DNA of 64,000 nucleotides from an uncultured Lachnospiraceae bacterium (GCA_944381615.1 CALWLT010000008.1:62001-126000); one strand, 5' to 3'; shown: positions 8,410 to 17,635, numbered from the stretch's first letter. A program made the numbers and translations. Notes: generated from the sequence alone by a model not told the origin.

Positions 8410-9105
8410 ATGAAAAGAGGAAAGAGATACGTAGAGGCTGCTAAGTTAGTAGACCGCGCAAATCTTTATGACACGGCAGAGGCGATCTCCATCGTAAAGA
8501 AGGCTGCTGTGGCTAAATTTGACGAGACGGTAGAAGTTCACATCCGGACCGGCTGCGACGGCCGTCATGCGGATCAGCAGATCCGCGGCGCCGTAGTCCT
8601 GCCCCACGGAACGGGCAAGACGGTCCGCATCCTTGTATTTGCCAAGGGACCCAAGGCGGACGAAGCTCAGGCGGCCGGCGCAGATTATGTTGGCGCCGAG
8701 GAGCTGATCCCGAAGATCCAGAACGAGGGCTGGCTTGATTTCGACGTCGTAGTGGCGACTCCGGACATGATGGGCGTGGTTGGCCGTCTGGGCCGTGTGC
8801 TCGGACCCAAGGGCCTGATGCCGAACCCCAAGGCCGGAACGGTTACGATGGATGTGACGAAGGCGATCAACGATATTAAAGCCGGTAAGATCGAGTACAG
8901 ACTTGATAAGACGAACATTATTCATGTGCCAGTAGGAAAAGCTTCCTTTACCGAGGAGCAGTTAGCGGACAACTTCCAGACGCTGATCGACGCTATCCTG
9001 AAGGCAAAGCCCGCCGCAGTAAAGGGCGCTTATTTAAAGAGCGTTACCATGACTTCCACCATGGGCCCCGGCGTAAAGCTGAACGTGGCGAAGCTGCTTG
9101 GCTGA
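8410..9105 (+). CDS. rplA: Ribosomal protein L1
   Basis: A 231-residue protein of the mobile L1 stalk; it also represses its own operon by binding mRNA. Characteristic stretches are [17 protein letters not shown] near residue 52 and the L1 signature around [19 protein letters not shown] near 122. The length is normal. GGGAGG precedes the ATG. The gene is followed by an unusual terminator/promoter structure. Confidence 0.98.
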   Translation: MKRGKRYVEAAKLVDRANLYDTAEAISIVKKAAVAKFDETVEVHIRTGCDGRHADQQIRGAVVLPHGTGKTVRILVFAKGPKADEAQAAGADYVGAEELIPKIQNEGWLDFDVVVATPDMMGVVGRLGRVLGPKGLMPNPKAGTVTMDVTKAINDIKAGKIEYRLDKTNIIHVPVGKASFTEEQLADNFQTLIDAILKAKPAAVKGAYLKSVTMTSTMGPGVKLNVAKLLG

Positions 9106-9122
9106 TTCGGAAGCGCATAGAC

Positions 9123-9159
9123 ACATAAAATACCGGTTGACACGGCCGGTATTTTATGT
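9123..9159. terminator. 14-bp perfect inverted repeat after rplA, probable terminator
   Basis: ACATAAAATACCGG (9123-9136) pairs perfectly with CCGGTATTTTATGT (9146-9159). The 9-base loop TTGACACGG contains the -35 box of the next promoter. The A-rich and T-rich arms make it a plausible terminator in both directions. Confidence 0.7.
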
Positions 9160-9165
9160 TATATT
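9137..9165 (+). promoter_or_regulatory. Promoter of rplJ-rplL
   Basis: A consensus TTGACA (9137-9142), 17-bp spacer and TATATT (9160-9165). The -35 box lies in the loop and the spacer in the right arm of the inverted repeat at 9123-9159. Confidence 0.85.
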
Positions 9166-9174
9166 ATCAACCGT

Positions 9175-9292
9175 GTTAACTGCCGAAGACAGCAGGTGCC
9201 CCCAGGGCATAAGGATGTAACGCCTGCCGAGGAAACGAATGGAGAGCGTAAGTTTTCTGCCTTTCTGTCTTTGGACGGGAAGGCTTTTTTTT
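9175..9292 (+). promoter_or_regulatory. Ribosomal L10 leader with attenuator
   Basis: This transcript leader carries the conserved core CCGAAGACAGCAGG, then CCTGCCGAGGAAACG, as in the known Firmicute L10 leader bound by L10(L12)4. A terminator hairpin follows (GCCTTTC and GGAAGGC arms, then eight T, about 9259-9292). Binding of excess L10 is known to favour such terminators. It lies 100 bp upstream of rplJ. Confidence 0.88.
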
Positions 9293-9395
9293 CGCATTCA
9301 GGAACCTTTTCGCGGGAGGGCGGCCGCAGGCCGGATCCGGCGGGGAGGAGATGTTTACCAGGCGGTTAGAGAATAAGACAGGAGGTAAACCATCA

Positions 9396-9887
9396 ATGGC
9401 TAAAGTTGAACTGAAGCAGCCGATCGTGGCTGAGATTTCGGAATTATTCAACGGAGCTAAGGGCGTGGTACTCGTGGATTACCGCGGTCTGACGGTCGAG
9501 CAGGATACCCAGCTGCGCAAACAGCTGAGAGAAGCCGGCGTTACTTATAAGGTATATAAGAACACCATGATCCGTTTCGCCGCCAAGGGAACGCCCTGCG
9601 AGGCGCTGGAGCCCCATCTGGAGGGCCCGACCGCGCTGGCTGTATCCAAGGAAGACGCCACGGCTCCGGCGAGAATTCTGGCTGAGTTCGCCAAGAAGGC
9701 GGAGAAGCTGGAGATCAAGGCCGGTATCGTCGAGGATACGTATTACGATGCAGCGGGAATGCAGGTTATCGCGACCATCCCGTCCAGAGAGGTTCTTCTG
9801 GGAAGACTTCTCGGAAGCATGCAGTCCCCCATTGCAAACTTCGCACGCGTTATCAAGCAGATTGCGGAGAAGCAGGAGGAAGCGTAA
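9396..9887 (+). CDS. rplJ: Ribosomal protein L10
   Basis: A 163-residue stalk-base protein that holds the L12 dimers. It begins MAKVELKQPIVAEISELF and contains GAKGVVLVDYRGLTVEQD near residue 19, then YKVYKNTMIRFA. ATG 9396 follows AGGAGGT; an in-frame ATG at 9351 lies inside the leader and lacks a site. It is controlled by the L10 leader upstream and co-transcribed with rplL. Confidence 0.97.
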   Translation: MAKVELKQPIVAEISELFNGAKGVVLVDYRGLTVEQDTQLRKQLREAGVTYKVYKNTMIRFAAKGTPCEALEPHLEGPTALAVSKEDATAPARILAEFAKKAEKLEIKAGIVEDTYYDAAGMQVIATIPSREVLLGRLLGSMQSPIANFARVIKQIAEKQEEA

Positions 9888-9997
9888 AGACACGCCGTGT
9901 CCTCCCGGAGGGAGACAGGCACTATTCCGTATGCGGGCGGCGTGAGAAGACGGCCGCCGCGTGAAAATGAGAAAACAAGAACAGGAGGAATCTTAAA

Positions 9998-10372
9998 ATG
10001 GCAAAGTTAACGACTGCTGAATTTATCGAAGCGATCAAAGAATTATCCGTATTAGAGTTAAACGAGCTGGTAAAGGCCTGCGAGGAAGAGTTCGGCGTAT
10101 CCGCAGCGGCCGGCGTTGTTGTAGCGGCAGCGGGCGGCGCGGCTGAGGCGGCCGAGGAGAAGACCGAGTTCGACGTTGAGCTGACCGAGGTTGGCGCGAA
10201 CAAGGTTAAGGTTATCAAGGTTGTCCGTGAGGCGACGGGCCTGGGCCTGAAAGAGGCGAAGGAAGTAGTTGACGGCGCTCCGAAGGTAGTAAAGGCCGGC
10301 GTTTCCAAGGAAGAGGCTGAGGACCTGAAGACCAAGTTAGAGGCTGAGGGCGCAAAGGTTACCTTAAAGTAA
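9998..10372 (+). CDS. rplL: Ribosomal protein L7/L12
   Basis: A 124-residue acidic stalk protein that recruits translation GTPases. The N-terminal dimerisation helices ([20 protein letters not shown]), an Ala/Gly/Glu hinge (about 38-54) and the C-terminal factor-binding domain with [20 protein letters not shown] are all clear. ACAGGAGG precedes the ATG. A terminator follows directly; rpoB, which often follows rplL, is absent here. Confidence 0.98.
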   Translation: MAKLTTAEFIEAIKELSVLELNELVKACEEEFGVSAAAGVVVAAAGGAAEAAEEKTEFDVELTEVGANKVKVIKVVREATGLGLKEAKEVVDGAPKVVKAGVSKEEAEDLKTKLEAEGAKVTLK

Positions 10373-10403
10373 TTTTGCATCCTCTGGCAGAGATGAGACA
10401 GGA

Positions 10404-10446
10404 GAGTTCGCGGCGCGCAGAACCGGTGCGCCGCGGGCTCTTTTTT
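10404..10446 (+). terminator. Rho-independent terminator after rplL
   Basis: The stem GAGTTCGCGGCGC / GCGCCGCGGGCTC (13 bp with two wobble pairs) is followed by TTTTTT. Confidence 0.9.
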
Positions 10447-10485
10447 CAAATATCCCGGAGCGCGGTTTGAGGGAGGACGAAAGTC

Positions 10486-11196
10486 ATGAAAAGGACGCAG
10501 GAGGAAGATCGGTATCAGGCGGTCAGAAACGGGATCCGGGCGGAGCTGGCGCAGTGCGACTGCGTGCTGGCCGGTCTGGGCGGCGAATGGGAAAAAGGGC
10601 GCGGCGGGGAGATCCGGAGCGCGTATCAGGCGCTTTCTTCGCTGCTTGCGGGGAAGAATTATTTTGTCGTGACGACGGCGACGGACGCGCGGATTTTTGA
10701 GAGCGGCCTGGCCCGGGAGCGGATTACGGCGCCCTGCGGGAATGTAAACTGGCTGCAGTGCGCCCGCGGCTGCACGAAGGATATCTGGGAGCGGGGCGAG
10801 ATTGGGGACGGGCGCTGCCCGCACTGCGGCGCGCCGCTGGTGCCCAACACGATCCAGGCAAACCCCTATATCGAGGAGGGGTATCTTCCGTCCTGGAACG
10901 CCTACCGGCAGTGGCTCTCGCATACGCTGGGGAAACGCCTTCTGATTCTGGAGCTGGGGGTCGGCTTTCGGACGCCCGCCGTGATCCGCTGGCCGTTTGA
11001 AAAGACCGTATACTTTAACCGGAAAGCGCATATGTATCGGATAAACGGGAGCTTCTTCCAGATTGCGGAGGAGATCCGCGATCGGGCCGTGCCCGTGGAG
11101 GCGTATTCGCCCGCCTTTGTCTGCCGGCTGGCCGAAGAAGCGGCGGAGGCAGAGCGCGGGAAAAACCGGGAAACTGACGCACAAAATTTACTTTGA
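10486..11196 (+). CDS. Divergent sirtuin (Sir2-like) protein
   Basis: A 236-residue Sir2-fold protein. Sirtuins cleave NAD to remove acyl groups or ADP-ribosylate proteins. Visible features are the NAD-region segment YFVVTTATDARIFESG (about 60-76), the zinc-ribbon cysteines CARGC (about 89-93) and CPHC (about 109-112), and ILELGVGFRTPAVIRWP near 151, corresponding to the C-terminal NAD site. The usual GAGxSxxSGIPDFR loop is missing, and the place of the catalytic His-Gly before the zinc ribbon reads APCGNVNW. It may act on NAD differently or only bind a ligand. Start ATG 10486 follows GGGAGGA. It stands alone between rplL and ung. Confidence 0.72.
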   Translation: MKRTQEEDRYQAVRNGIRAELAQCDCVLAGLGGEWEKGRGGEIRSAYQALSSLLAGKNYFVVTTATDARIFESGLARERITAPCGNVNWLQCARGCTKDIWERGEIGDGRCPHCGAPLVPNTIQANPYIEEGYLPSWNAYRQWLSHTLGKRLLILELGVGFRTPAVIRWPFEKTVYFNRKAHMYRINGSFFQIAEEIRDRAVPVEAYSPAFVCRLAEEAAEAERGKNRETDAQNLL

Positions 11197-11289
11197 AATG
11201 GCGTCAGGTCATTGTGAAGAAGCCGTCGATGTGCTAAAATCGAAAGAAAGACAAAAATCGCAGAGATCGACAGAAGAGGGGTTTGCGCA

Positions 11290-11964
11290 ATGGGAGCGAT
11301 AAGCAACGACTGGCTGGCGCCGATGAGCGGCGAGTTTAAGAAGCCGTATTACCGGAAGCTGTACGAGACGGTTAAGAGGGAGTATGAGACGCGGACCGTG
11401 TATCCGGACGCGGGAGATATTTTCAACGCATTTGATTTTACGCCGCTTTCGCGCGTGAAGGCGGTTATTCTGGGGCAGGATCCCTATCACGGGCCGGGGC
11501 AGGCCCACGGACTCTGTTTTTCCGTTAAGCCCGACGTGGAGATTCCGCCGTCTCTGGTCAATATTTATCAGGAGCTTCACGATGATCTGGGCTGCTATAT
11601 TCCCAACAACGGCTATCTGAAAAAATGGGCGGACCAGGGCGTTCTGCTCCTGAACACTGTGCTGACGGTGCGGGCGCATCAGGCCAATTCCCATCGGGGG
11701 ATCGGCTGGGAGGAGTTTACGGATGCGGCGATCCGCGTCCTGAACGAGCAGGACCGGCCGATGGTCTTTATCCTGTGGGGACGGCCGGCGCAGATGAAGA
11801 AGACGATGCTGACCAACCCGAAGCACCTGATCCTGGAAGCGCCGCATCCGAGCCCGCTGTCCGCGTACCGCGGCTTTTTCGGCAGCCGCCCGTTCAGCAG
11901 GACGAATGATTTTCTGAAGGCGCACGGGATAGAACCCATCGACTGGCAGATTGAGAATGTGTAG
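11290..11964 (+). CDS. ung: Uracil-DNA glycosylase, family 1
   Basis: A 224-residue base-excision enzyme that removes uracil from DNA. The water-activating loop GQDPYHG (near residue 61) and the leucine-intercalation loop HPSPLSAYRGF (near 186) are intact, as are LLNTVLTVRAHQANSH and VFILWG. Length and motifs match family 1. It starts after GAAGAGGGG and precedes uppP by 15 bp, so the two may be co-transcribed. Confidence 0.97.
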   Translation: MGAISNDWLAPMSGEFKKPYYRKLYETVKREYETRTVYPDAGDIFNAFDFTPLSRVKAVILGQDPYHGPGQAHGLCFSVKPDVEIPPSLVNIYQELHDDLGCYIPNNGYLKKWADQGVLLLNTVLTVRAHQANSHRGIGWEEFTDAAIRVLNEQDRPMVFILWGRPAQMKKTMLTNPKHLILEAPHPSPLSAYRGFFGSRPFSRTNDFLKAHGIEPIDWQIENV

Positions 11965-11979
11965 CGGAAAGGAGCGGGC

Positions 11980-12819
11980 ATGAGTTTTGTCGAGATTTTG
12001 AAAGTCATCGTGCTGGGGATGGTGGAGGGCTTTACGGAGTGGCTTCCGATCAGCAGCACGGGCCATATGATTCTGGTGGATGAGATCATTCATCTGGAGG
12101 TCAGCGAAGCGTTCCGCGAGGTCTTTATGGTCGTGATCCAGCTGGGCGCGATTCTGGCGGTCCTGGTCCTCTATTTTCACAGGCTGAACCCCTTTTCGCC
12201 GCGCAAGTCGGACGCGCAGAAGCGGGGGACGCTGCGGCTGTGGATGAAGATTGTCGTGGCCTGCATCCCGGCGGCGGTGGTCGGCCTGCCGCTTGACAAT
12301 TTTATGAACCGGCTGATGAACGGGTATGTGGTGTCGGCGATGCTGATCCTGTACGGCGTGTTCTTTATCGTTCTGGAAAACCGCAATACGCAGGCGCAGT
12401 TTCCGATCGAGCGGGTCACGCAGATTTCCTTCCAGACGGCGGCTTTGATCGGCTGTTTCCAGGTTCTGGCGCTGATCCCGGGGACCTCCCGTTCCGGCGC
12501 GACGATCCTGGGCGCGATGCTGATTGGCTGCTCGCGCAGCGCGGCGGCGGAATTTTCCTTTTTCCTGGGGATTCCGGTCATGTTCGGGGCCAGTTTACTG
12601 AAAATTGTCAAATATTTCATCGAGGGCGGCGGCTTTACGGGCGTGGAGGTCTTCTATCTGCTTCTGGGCATGCTGATCGCATTTGCGGTTTCCGTCTACT
12701 CGATCAAGTTTCTGATGGGTTATATCCGGCGGCACGATTTTAAATTTTTCGGTTATTACCGGATCGTGCTGGGAATTATTGTCCTCTCCTACTTCGGGAT
12801 TTCCGCGCTGGTGGCGTAG
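11980..12819 (+). CDS. uppP: Undecaprenyl-diphosphatase UppP/BacA
   Basis: A 279-residue integral membrane enzyme that dephosphorylates undecaprenyl pyrophosphate to recycle the wall-lipid carrier; it is also linked to bacitracin resistance. Signature motifs are EWLPISSTGH (about 21-30) and PGTSRSGATI (about 167-176), which form the active site. About seven hydrophobic spans fit the family. AAAGGAG precedes the ATG. Confidence 0.97.
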   Translation: MSFVEILKVIVLGMVEGFTEWLPISSTGHMILVDEIIHLEVSEAFREVFMVVIQLGAILAVLVLYFHRLNPFSPRKSDAQKRGTLRLWMKIVVACIPAAVVGLPLDNFMNRLMNGYVVSAMLILYGVFFIVLENRNTQAQFPIERVTQISFQTAALIGCFQVLALIPGTSRSGATILGAMLIGCSRSAAAEFSFFLGIPVMFGASLLKIVKYFIEGGGFTGVEVFYLLLGMLIAFAVSVYSIKFLMGYIRRHDFKFFGYYRIVLGIIVLSYFGISALVA

Positions 12820-12873
12820 CGGCCGGAGGATCGGCAGGGGGACGGGATCGGATTTCAGGGAGAAAGGCAGCAT

Positions 12874-14214
12874 ATGGATCTGTTTGATTACATGAGGGAG
12901 CAGGAGATAAAGCAGGAGGCACCTCTGGCCTCCCGCCTGCGTCCCTCGACGCTGGACGAGGTAGTGGGGCAGCGTCACATCATCGGAAAAGACAGGCTTT
13001 TGTATCGGGCGATCCGGGCTGACAAGCTCGGCTCGCTGATTTTTTACGGCCCGCCGGGCACCGGCAAGACGACGCTGGCCCGCGTGATCGCCAATACGAC
13101 CAGCGCCCGCTTCGTGCAGCTGAACGCGACCTCGGCGGGGAAAAAGGATATGGAGCAGGCGGTGCAGGAGGCAAAGGACGCCCTGGGGATGTACGGGCAG
13201 AAGACGATCCTCTTTATCGACGAGATCCACCGCTTTAACAAGGGGCAGCAGGATTATCTCCTTCCCTTCGTGGAGGACGGGACGGTGCTGCTCATCGGGG
13301 CGACGACGGAAAACCCGTATTTCGAGGTCAACGGGGCGCTGCTCTCGCGCTCGCGGATATTTGAGCTGAAGCCGCTGGAGAAGGAGGATATCAAACTCCT
13401 TCTGCGGCGGGCGGTAACGGACGTGGAAAAAGGGATGGGAAGCTACCGGGCGCAGATCACGGAGAAGGCGCTGGAGTTTCTGGCAGATATGGCGGGCGGG
13501 GACGCGCGGGCGGCCTTAAATGCCGTGGAGCTGGGGATCCTGACCACGGATCGCGGCGGCGACGGGATCATCCATCTCACGCTGGACGTGGCGCAGGAGT
13601 GCATTCAGAAGCGCGTGCTGCGCTATGATCGGGACGGGGACAGCCATTACGATACGATCTCCGCGTTTATCAAGAGCATGCGCGGCTCCGATCCGGACGC
13701 GGCCGTCTACTGGCTGGCCCGGATGCTCGAGGCCGGGGAGGACATCAAATTTATCGCGCGCCGGATCCTGATCTGCGCGTCGGAGGACGTGGGAAACGCC
13801 GATCCGCAGGCGCTTTCGGTGGCGGTCAGCGCGTCGCTGGCGGCGGAGCGGGTGGGCCTGCCGGAGGCGAAGATCATTCTTTCGCAGGCGGTCACGTATG
13901 TGGCCAGCGCGCCCAAGAGCAACGCGGCCTGCCTGGCGATTGCCGAGGCGGAGGAGGCGGTCAGGCGCACGGGGAACGCGCGCGTTCCGGCGCACCTGCA
14001 GGACCGCCATTACAGCGGAGCCGCGAAGCTGGGCCGGGGACTGGATTACCGCTATGCGCATGATTATCCGCACCATTATGTCCGGCAGCAGTACCTGCCG
14101 GATGAGCTGGAGGGGGCGTCCTTTTACCGGCCGGCGGACAGCGGTTATGAAAAAACGATTGCCGGATGGCTCGATTTCCTGCGCAGGGAGAGCGGGACGG
14201 AGGAAAAAAGCTGA
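12874..14214 (+). CDS. rarA: Replication-associated recombination ATPase RarA (MgsA)
   Basis: A 446-residue AAA+ clamp-loader-like ATPase that acts at stalled replication forks. Walker A GPPGTGKTTLA (near residue 60), Walker B LFIDEIHRFNKGQQD (near 113), sensor 1 GATTENPYFEVN (near 141) and the C-terminal MgsA domain around QDRHYSGAAKLGRGLDYRY (near 374) are complete. It is preceded by AGAAAGG, and a rho promoter follows. Confidence 0.96.
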   Translation: MDLFDYMREQEIKQEAPLASRLRPSTLDEVVGQRHIIGKDRLLYRAIRADKLGSLIFYGPPGTGKTTLARVIANTTSARFVQLNATSAGKKDMEQAVQEAKDALGMYGQKTILFIDEIHRFNKGQQDYLLPFVEDGTVLLIGATTENPYFEVNGALLSRSRIFELKPLEKEDIKLLLRRAVTDVEKGMGSYRAQITEKALEFLADMAGGDARAALNAVELGILTTDRGGDGIIHLTLDVAQECIQKRVLRYDRDGDSHYDTISAFIKSMRGSDPDAAVYWLARMLEAGEDIKFIARRILICASEDVGNADPQALSVAVSASLAAERVGLPEAKIILSQAVTYVASAPKSNAACLAIAEAEEAVRRTGNARVPAHLQDRHYSGAAKLGRGLDYRYAHDYPHHYVRQQYLPDELEGASFYRPADSGYEKTIAGWLDFLRRESGTEEKS

Positions 14215-14223
14215 AATAAAAAA

Positions 14224-14251
14224 TTGATTTTTTGCAGAAACTGTTTATAAT
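14224..14251 (+). promoter_or_regulatory. Probable rho promoter
   Basis: TTGATT (14224-14229), 16-bp spacer, TATAAT (14246-14251), about 97 bp before the rho start codon. The leader between them is AT-rich; no terminator hairpin is obvious. Confidence 0.65.
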
Positions 14252-14347
14252 AAAAAACAGGAAGAGATATCCGAACGTTTCTTATTTCTTTTTGAATCCC
14301 CAGAATTCCATTTTCAGGAACCATTCAACAGCAGTAAGGAGAATTAT

Positions 14348-16192
14348 ATGAGAGAAAAGTTACAGACTCTGCCGCTGGTGCAGCTGAGAGAGCTGGCGAA
14401 GGCACAGGGACTTAAGGGCGTGACGACCCTGAAAAAAGCAGAAATCATAGACAGGCTCTGCGAGATTGCGCAGGCGCAGGAGACGGCAAAGGCTGCGAAG
14501 GCGGAGCCGGCGGGGAGACAGGAAGAAGCCCCGCAGGAAGCGTCCGGGCATGGCAGGGAAGCGGGAAGCAGAGAACGGGCGGCAGAGACCGGAAGATCGG
14601 AGGGCGGAAGAATAGAGGCCGGAAGATCGGAGACCGGAAGAACAGAAGCCGGAAGATCGGAGGACGGAGTTCATGCGCTGCGGCGCGAGCAGCCGGCAAG
14701 GCGCGAGAATGCACGCCGCGAGAACGGCCGTGAGAACGGACGCCGCCGTGACGAGACGAGAAAGCGGGAATACGCGCCGAGAGAGGAGACGGGCCGTGAC
14801 GAGATGAGGAAGCGGGAATACGCGCCGAGAGAGGAGGCGGCCCGCGACGGCTACGCTGCGCGGGAGACAGCCCGCACGGAGGCGGTTGCGGCACGGGAGG
14901 CGGCCGTGCGCGGAGAAGCAGCCGTGCGCGGAGAAGCGGCGCAGCAGCGGGAGAGCGCGCAGCCCATGGAGAGCGGCGCGGCGCGGGCGGAAACGGAATA
15001 CCAGGTTCACGCCGACAGCGCTTCCCGGGTAGAGGAATTCAAGAGCGACTTTCAGGAGCTGGACAGCGGCATCGAGGCGAACGGGATCCTGGAGGTCATG
15101 CCGGACGGCTTTGGCTTTATCCGCTGTGAGAATTATCTTCCCGGCGAGAACGACGTCTATGTGGCGCCCTCGCAGATTCGGCGGTTCAATTTAAAGACCG
15201 GCGATATCGTCCGGGGAAGCCGGCGCATCAAGACGGCCACGGAGAAATTTGCGGCCCTTCTCTATATTAATTCTGTCAACGGGTATCCCACCAGCATCGT
15301 GGAACGGCGTCCCAATTTTGAGAATCTGACGCCGGTATTCCCCAATGAACGGCTCCATCTGGAACGGCCGGGCCAGACGTCGACGGCCATGCGGGTCATG
15401 GATCTGCTCTCCCCCATCGGAAAGGGGCAGCGAGGCATGATCGTGTCGCCGCCCAAGGCAGGAAAGACGACGCTCTTAAAACAGGTGGCGGCGGCCGTCA
15501 AGACGAATCATCCCGAGATGCACCTGATTATCCTGCTGATCGACGAGCGGCCGGAGGAGGTTACGGATATCAAGGAGGCCATCCAGGGCCCCAGCGTGGA
15601 GGTCATCTACTCGACGTTTGACGAGCTCCCGGAGCGCCACAAACGCGTGTCGGAGATGGTCATCGAGCGGGCCAAGCGCCTGGTGGAGCACGGAAGGGAC
15701 GTTATGATCCTGTTAGACAGCATCACGCGCCTGGCGCGGGCGTACAATCTGGTCGTGCCGCCCAGCGGGCGGACGCTCTCGGGCGGTCTGGATCCGACGG
15801 CGCTGCACATGCCCAAGCGTTTCTTCGGCGCGGCGCGCAACATGCGCGAGGGCGGAAGCCTGACGATCCTGGCGACGGCGCTGATCGATACGGGAAGCCG
15901 GATGGACGACGTGATCTACGAGGAATTTAAGGGAACCGGCAACATGGAGCTGGTTCTGGACCGGAAGCTTTCCGAAAAGCGGATCTTCCCGGCCATCGAT
16001 ATTCTCCGTTCCGGCACGCGGCGCGACGATCTGCTCCTCTCCCAGGCGGAGGCGGAGGCGGTCGATATCATTCACAAGGCGACCAACGTGCAGAAGCCCG
16101 AGGAGTCGGTGGAGCGGATTCTCGATCTCTTCGCCAAGACGCGCAGCAACGCCGAGTTCGTGGAGATCACGCGCAAGCGCAGATTCTTCTGA
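14348..16192 (+). CDS. rho: Transcription termination factor Rho with long charged insertion
   Basis: A 614-residue hexameric RNA-dependent helicase. The Rho N-terminal domain (about 1-45) is followed by a low-complexity Arg/Glu/Gly/Ala segment (about 46-225) with internal repeats: [10 protein letters not shown]-type units near residues 82-115 and two near-identical copies of [10 protein letters not shown] near 139-165. The RNA-binding cold-shock domain ([19 protein letters not shown] near 245) and the motor follow: Walker [13 protein letters not shown] near 365, [13 protein letters not shown] near 397 and [21 protein letters not shown] near 479. The catalytic residues look intact. Unstructured insertions at this position are known in high-GC bacteria, Bacteroides and some Clostridia. 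Confidence 0.96.
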   Translation: MREKLQTLPLVQLRELAKAQGLKGVTTLKKAEIIDRLCEIAQAQETAKAAKAEPAGRQEEAPQEASGHGREAGSRERAAETGRSEGGRIEAGRSETGRTEAGRSEDGVHALRREQPARRENARRENGRENGRRRDETRKREYAPREETGRDEMRKREYAPREEAARDGYAARETARTEAVAAREAAVRGEAAVRGEAAQQRESAQPMESGAARAETEYQVHADSASRVEEFKSDFQELDSGIEANGILEVMPDGFGFIRCENYLPGENDVYVAPSQIRRFNLKTGDIVRGSRRIKTATEKFAALLYINSVNGYPTSIVERRPNFENLTPVFPNERLHLERPGQTSTAMRVMDLLSPIGKGQRGMIVSPPKAGKTTLLKQVAAAVKTNHPEMHLIILLIDERPEEVTDIKEAIQGPSVEVIYSTFDELPERHKRVSEMVIERAKRLVEHGRDVMILLDSITRLARAYNLVVPPSGRTLSGGLDPTALHMPKRFFGAARNMREGGSLTILATALIDTGSRMDDVIYEEFKGTGNMELVLDRKLSEKRIFPAIDILRSGTRRDDLLLSQAEAEAVDIIHKATNVQKPEESVERILDLFAKTRSNAEFVEITRKRRFF

Positions 16193-16198
16193 AAACAG

Positions 16199-16227
16199 TT
16201 GCAATCTTCTGCGGCTCATGATATAAT
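16199..16227 (+). promoter_or_regulatory. rpmE promoter and leader hairpin
   Basis: TTGCAA (16199-16204), 17-bp spacer, TATAAT (16222-16227). The 96-base leader that follows has a perfect hairpin GCCGCT-AAAA-AGCGGC (16258-16273). It could be an L31-type leader, but I cannot match it to a known class by eye. Confidence 0.75.
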
Positions 16228-16323
16228 ATCAGGGCTGTATTAACAGATAGAAGACGGGCCGCTAAAAAGCGGCGAATGGATACGCGGTCGGAAATCGCAA
16301 AGAAAAACAGAGAGGTGAATATC

Positions 16324-16533
16324 ATGAAAGAAGGAATCCATCCAGCCTACTATCAGGCGAAGGTTGTCTGCAACTGCGGCAATGAGTTTGTGACAGGCTC
16401 CACGAAGAAGGACATCCACGTAGAGGTCTGCTCCAAGTGCCATCCGTTCTACACCGGCCAGCAGAAGGCTGCTGCGGCGCGCGGACGCATCGATAAGTTC
16501 AACCGCAAGTACGGCCTCAACGCAGGCAAATAA
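16324..16533 (+). CDS. rpmE: Ribosomal protein L31, zinc-binding type
   Basis: A 69-residue 50S protein beginning [20 protein letters not shown]. The cysteines at 16, 18, 36 and 39 form the zinc site of the C+ type. ATG 16324 follows GAGAGGTG; the in-frame ATG at 16276 lies in the leader. Its position after rho and before the DUF1385 gene is conserved in Clostridia. Confidence 0.97.
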   Translation: MKEGIHPAYYQAKVVCNCGNEFVTGSTKKDIHVEVCSKCHPFYTGQQKAAAARGRIDKFNRKYGLNAGK

Positions 16534-16546
16534 GTCGGAACCATGT

Positions 16547-16590
16547 AAGGGTTGGGTTTTAGTGGAAACATGAAACTCAACCTTTTCTTT
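16547..16590 (+). terminator. Terminator after rpmE
   Basis: GGTTGGGTTT pairs with GAAACTCAACC (one G-U), and TTTTCTTT follows. The next gene starts 46 bp later and has its own ribosome binding site, so this may be partial. Confidence 0.75.
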
Positions 16591-16635
16591 ATATTTCCGC
16601 AGCGGTGCAGAACAGAAGGAGAGACAGAGAGAAGA

Positions 16636-17607
16636 ATGAAGTATTCGGGAATTGGAGGTCAGGCCGTGATCGAGGGCATCATGATGATGAACCGGGACGA
16701 TTACGCGGTGGCGGTGCGCCGGCCTGACGGAGAGATAGAGGTAAAAAAGGACCGGTACGAGAGCATTACCAAAAAAGCGGCGTTTCTGCGCCTGCCCTTC
16801 GTGCGGGGGATTTTCCGCTTCGCCGATTCGATGATCGTGGGAATGAAAACCCTGACGTACTCCGCCAGTTTTTTCGAGGACGACGAGGAGGAGACGCCGG
16901 GGAAATTCGAGCAGTTTCTGGACCGGGTGTTCGGGGAGAAGCTGGAGAGCGCCATCATGGCGGCGGTAATGGTCTTTTCCTTTATCCTGGCGATTGCGGT
17001 GTTCATGCTGCTGCCGCTGGGGATCGCCGGCCTCTTTGAGGGGATCGTCCGATCGGAGCAGATCATGGCGGTGCTGGAGGGCCTGATCCGGATCGCGATT
17101 TTTATCCTCTATATCAAGTTGGTGTCGCGCATGGAGGAGATCCGGCGCACGTTCATGTATCACGGCGCGGAGCACAAGTGCATCAACTGTGTGGAGCACG
17201 GGCATCCGCTGACGGTGGAGAACGTGCGCGAAAGTTCCAAGGAGCACAAGCGCTGCGGAACCAGTTTTATCCTGATCGTGATGGTAATCAGCATCTTCTG
17301 CTTTATGATCATCCGCGTGGACGGGGTTGCGCTGCGGTTTGCCAGCCGCATCATCCTGATTCCGGTCATCGCCGGCATTTCCTATGAGATCCTGCAGCTG
17401 GCCGGGCGCAGCAATTCGCGGATGATGGATCTGGTCAGCCGCCCCGGTATGTGGATGCAGGGGCTGACGACGAAGGAGCCGGACGACTCCATGATCGAGG
17501 TGGCGATTGCGGCGACGGAAGCCGTCTTTGACTGGCGGAGCTATCTGGCGGAGAATTTCCCGGAATCGGATCGGAATTTCCCGGAGTCGGAGCAGAAGGC
17601 CGGATAG
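16636..17607 (+). CDS. yqhQ: DUF1385 membrane protein (YqhQ family)
   Basis: A 323-residue protein with the family start YSGIGGQAVIEGIMMMNRD. It has two pairs of hydrophobic spans (about 110-160 and 205-250) and the conserved histidine/cysteine-rich region YHGAEHKCINCVE near residue 173, seen as a putative metal site. The function is unknown, although the family is widespread in Firmicutes. ATG 16636 follows AAGGAGAG; translation from 16552 would run through the rpmE terminator. The neighbours prmC and prfA downstream are conserved; whether this reflects translation-related work is unknown. Confidence 0.85.
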   Translation: MKYSGIGGQAVIEGIMMMNRDDYAVAVRRPDGEIEVKKDRYESITKKAAFLRLPFVRGIFRFADSMIVGMKTLTYSASFFEDDEEETPGKFEQFLDRVFGEKLESAIMAAVMVFSFILAIAVFMLLPLGIAGLFEGIVRSEQIMAVLEGLIRIAIFILYIKLVSRMEEIRRTFMYHGAEHKCINCVEHGHPLTVENVRESSKEHKRCGTSFILIVMVISIFCFMIIRVDGVALRFASRIILIPVIAGISYEILQLAGRSNSRMMDLVSRPGMWMQGLTTKEPDDSMIEVAIAATEAVFDWRSYLAENFPESDRNFPESEQKAG

Positions 17608-17635
17608 GAGAGCAGGCGGCACAGAGAGGTGCGGG

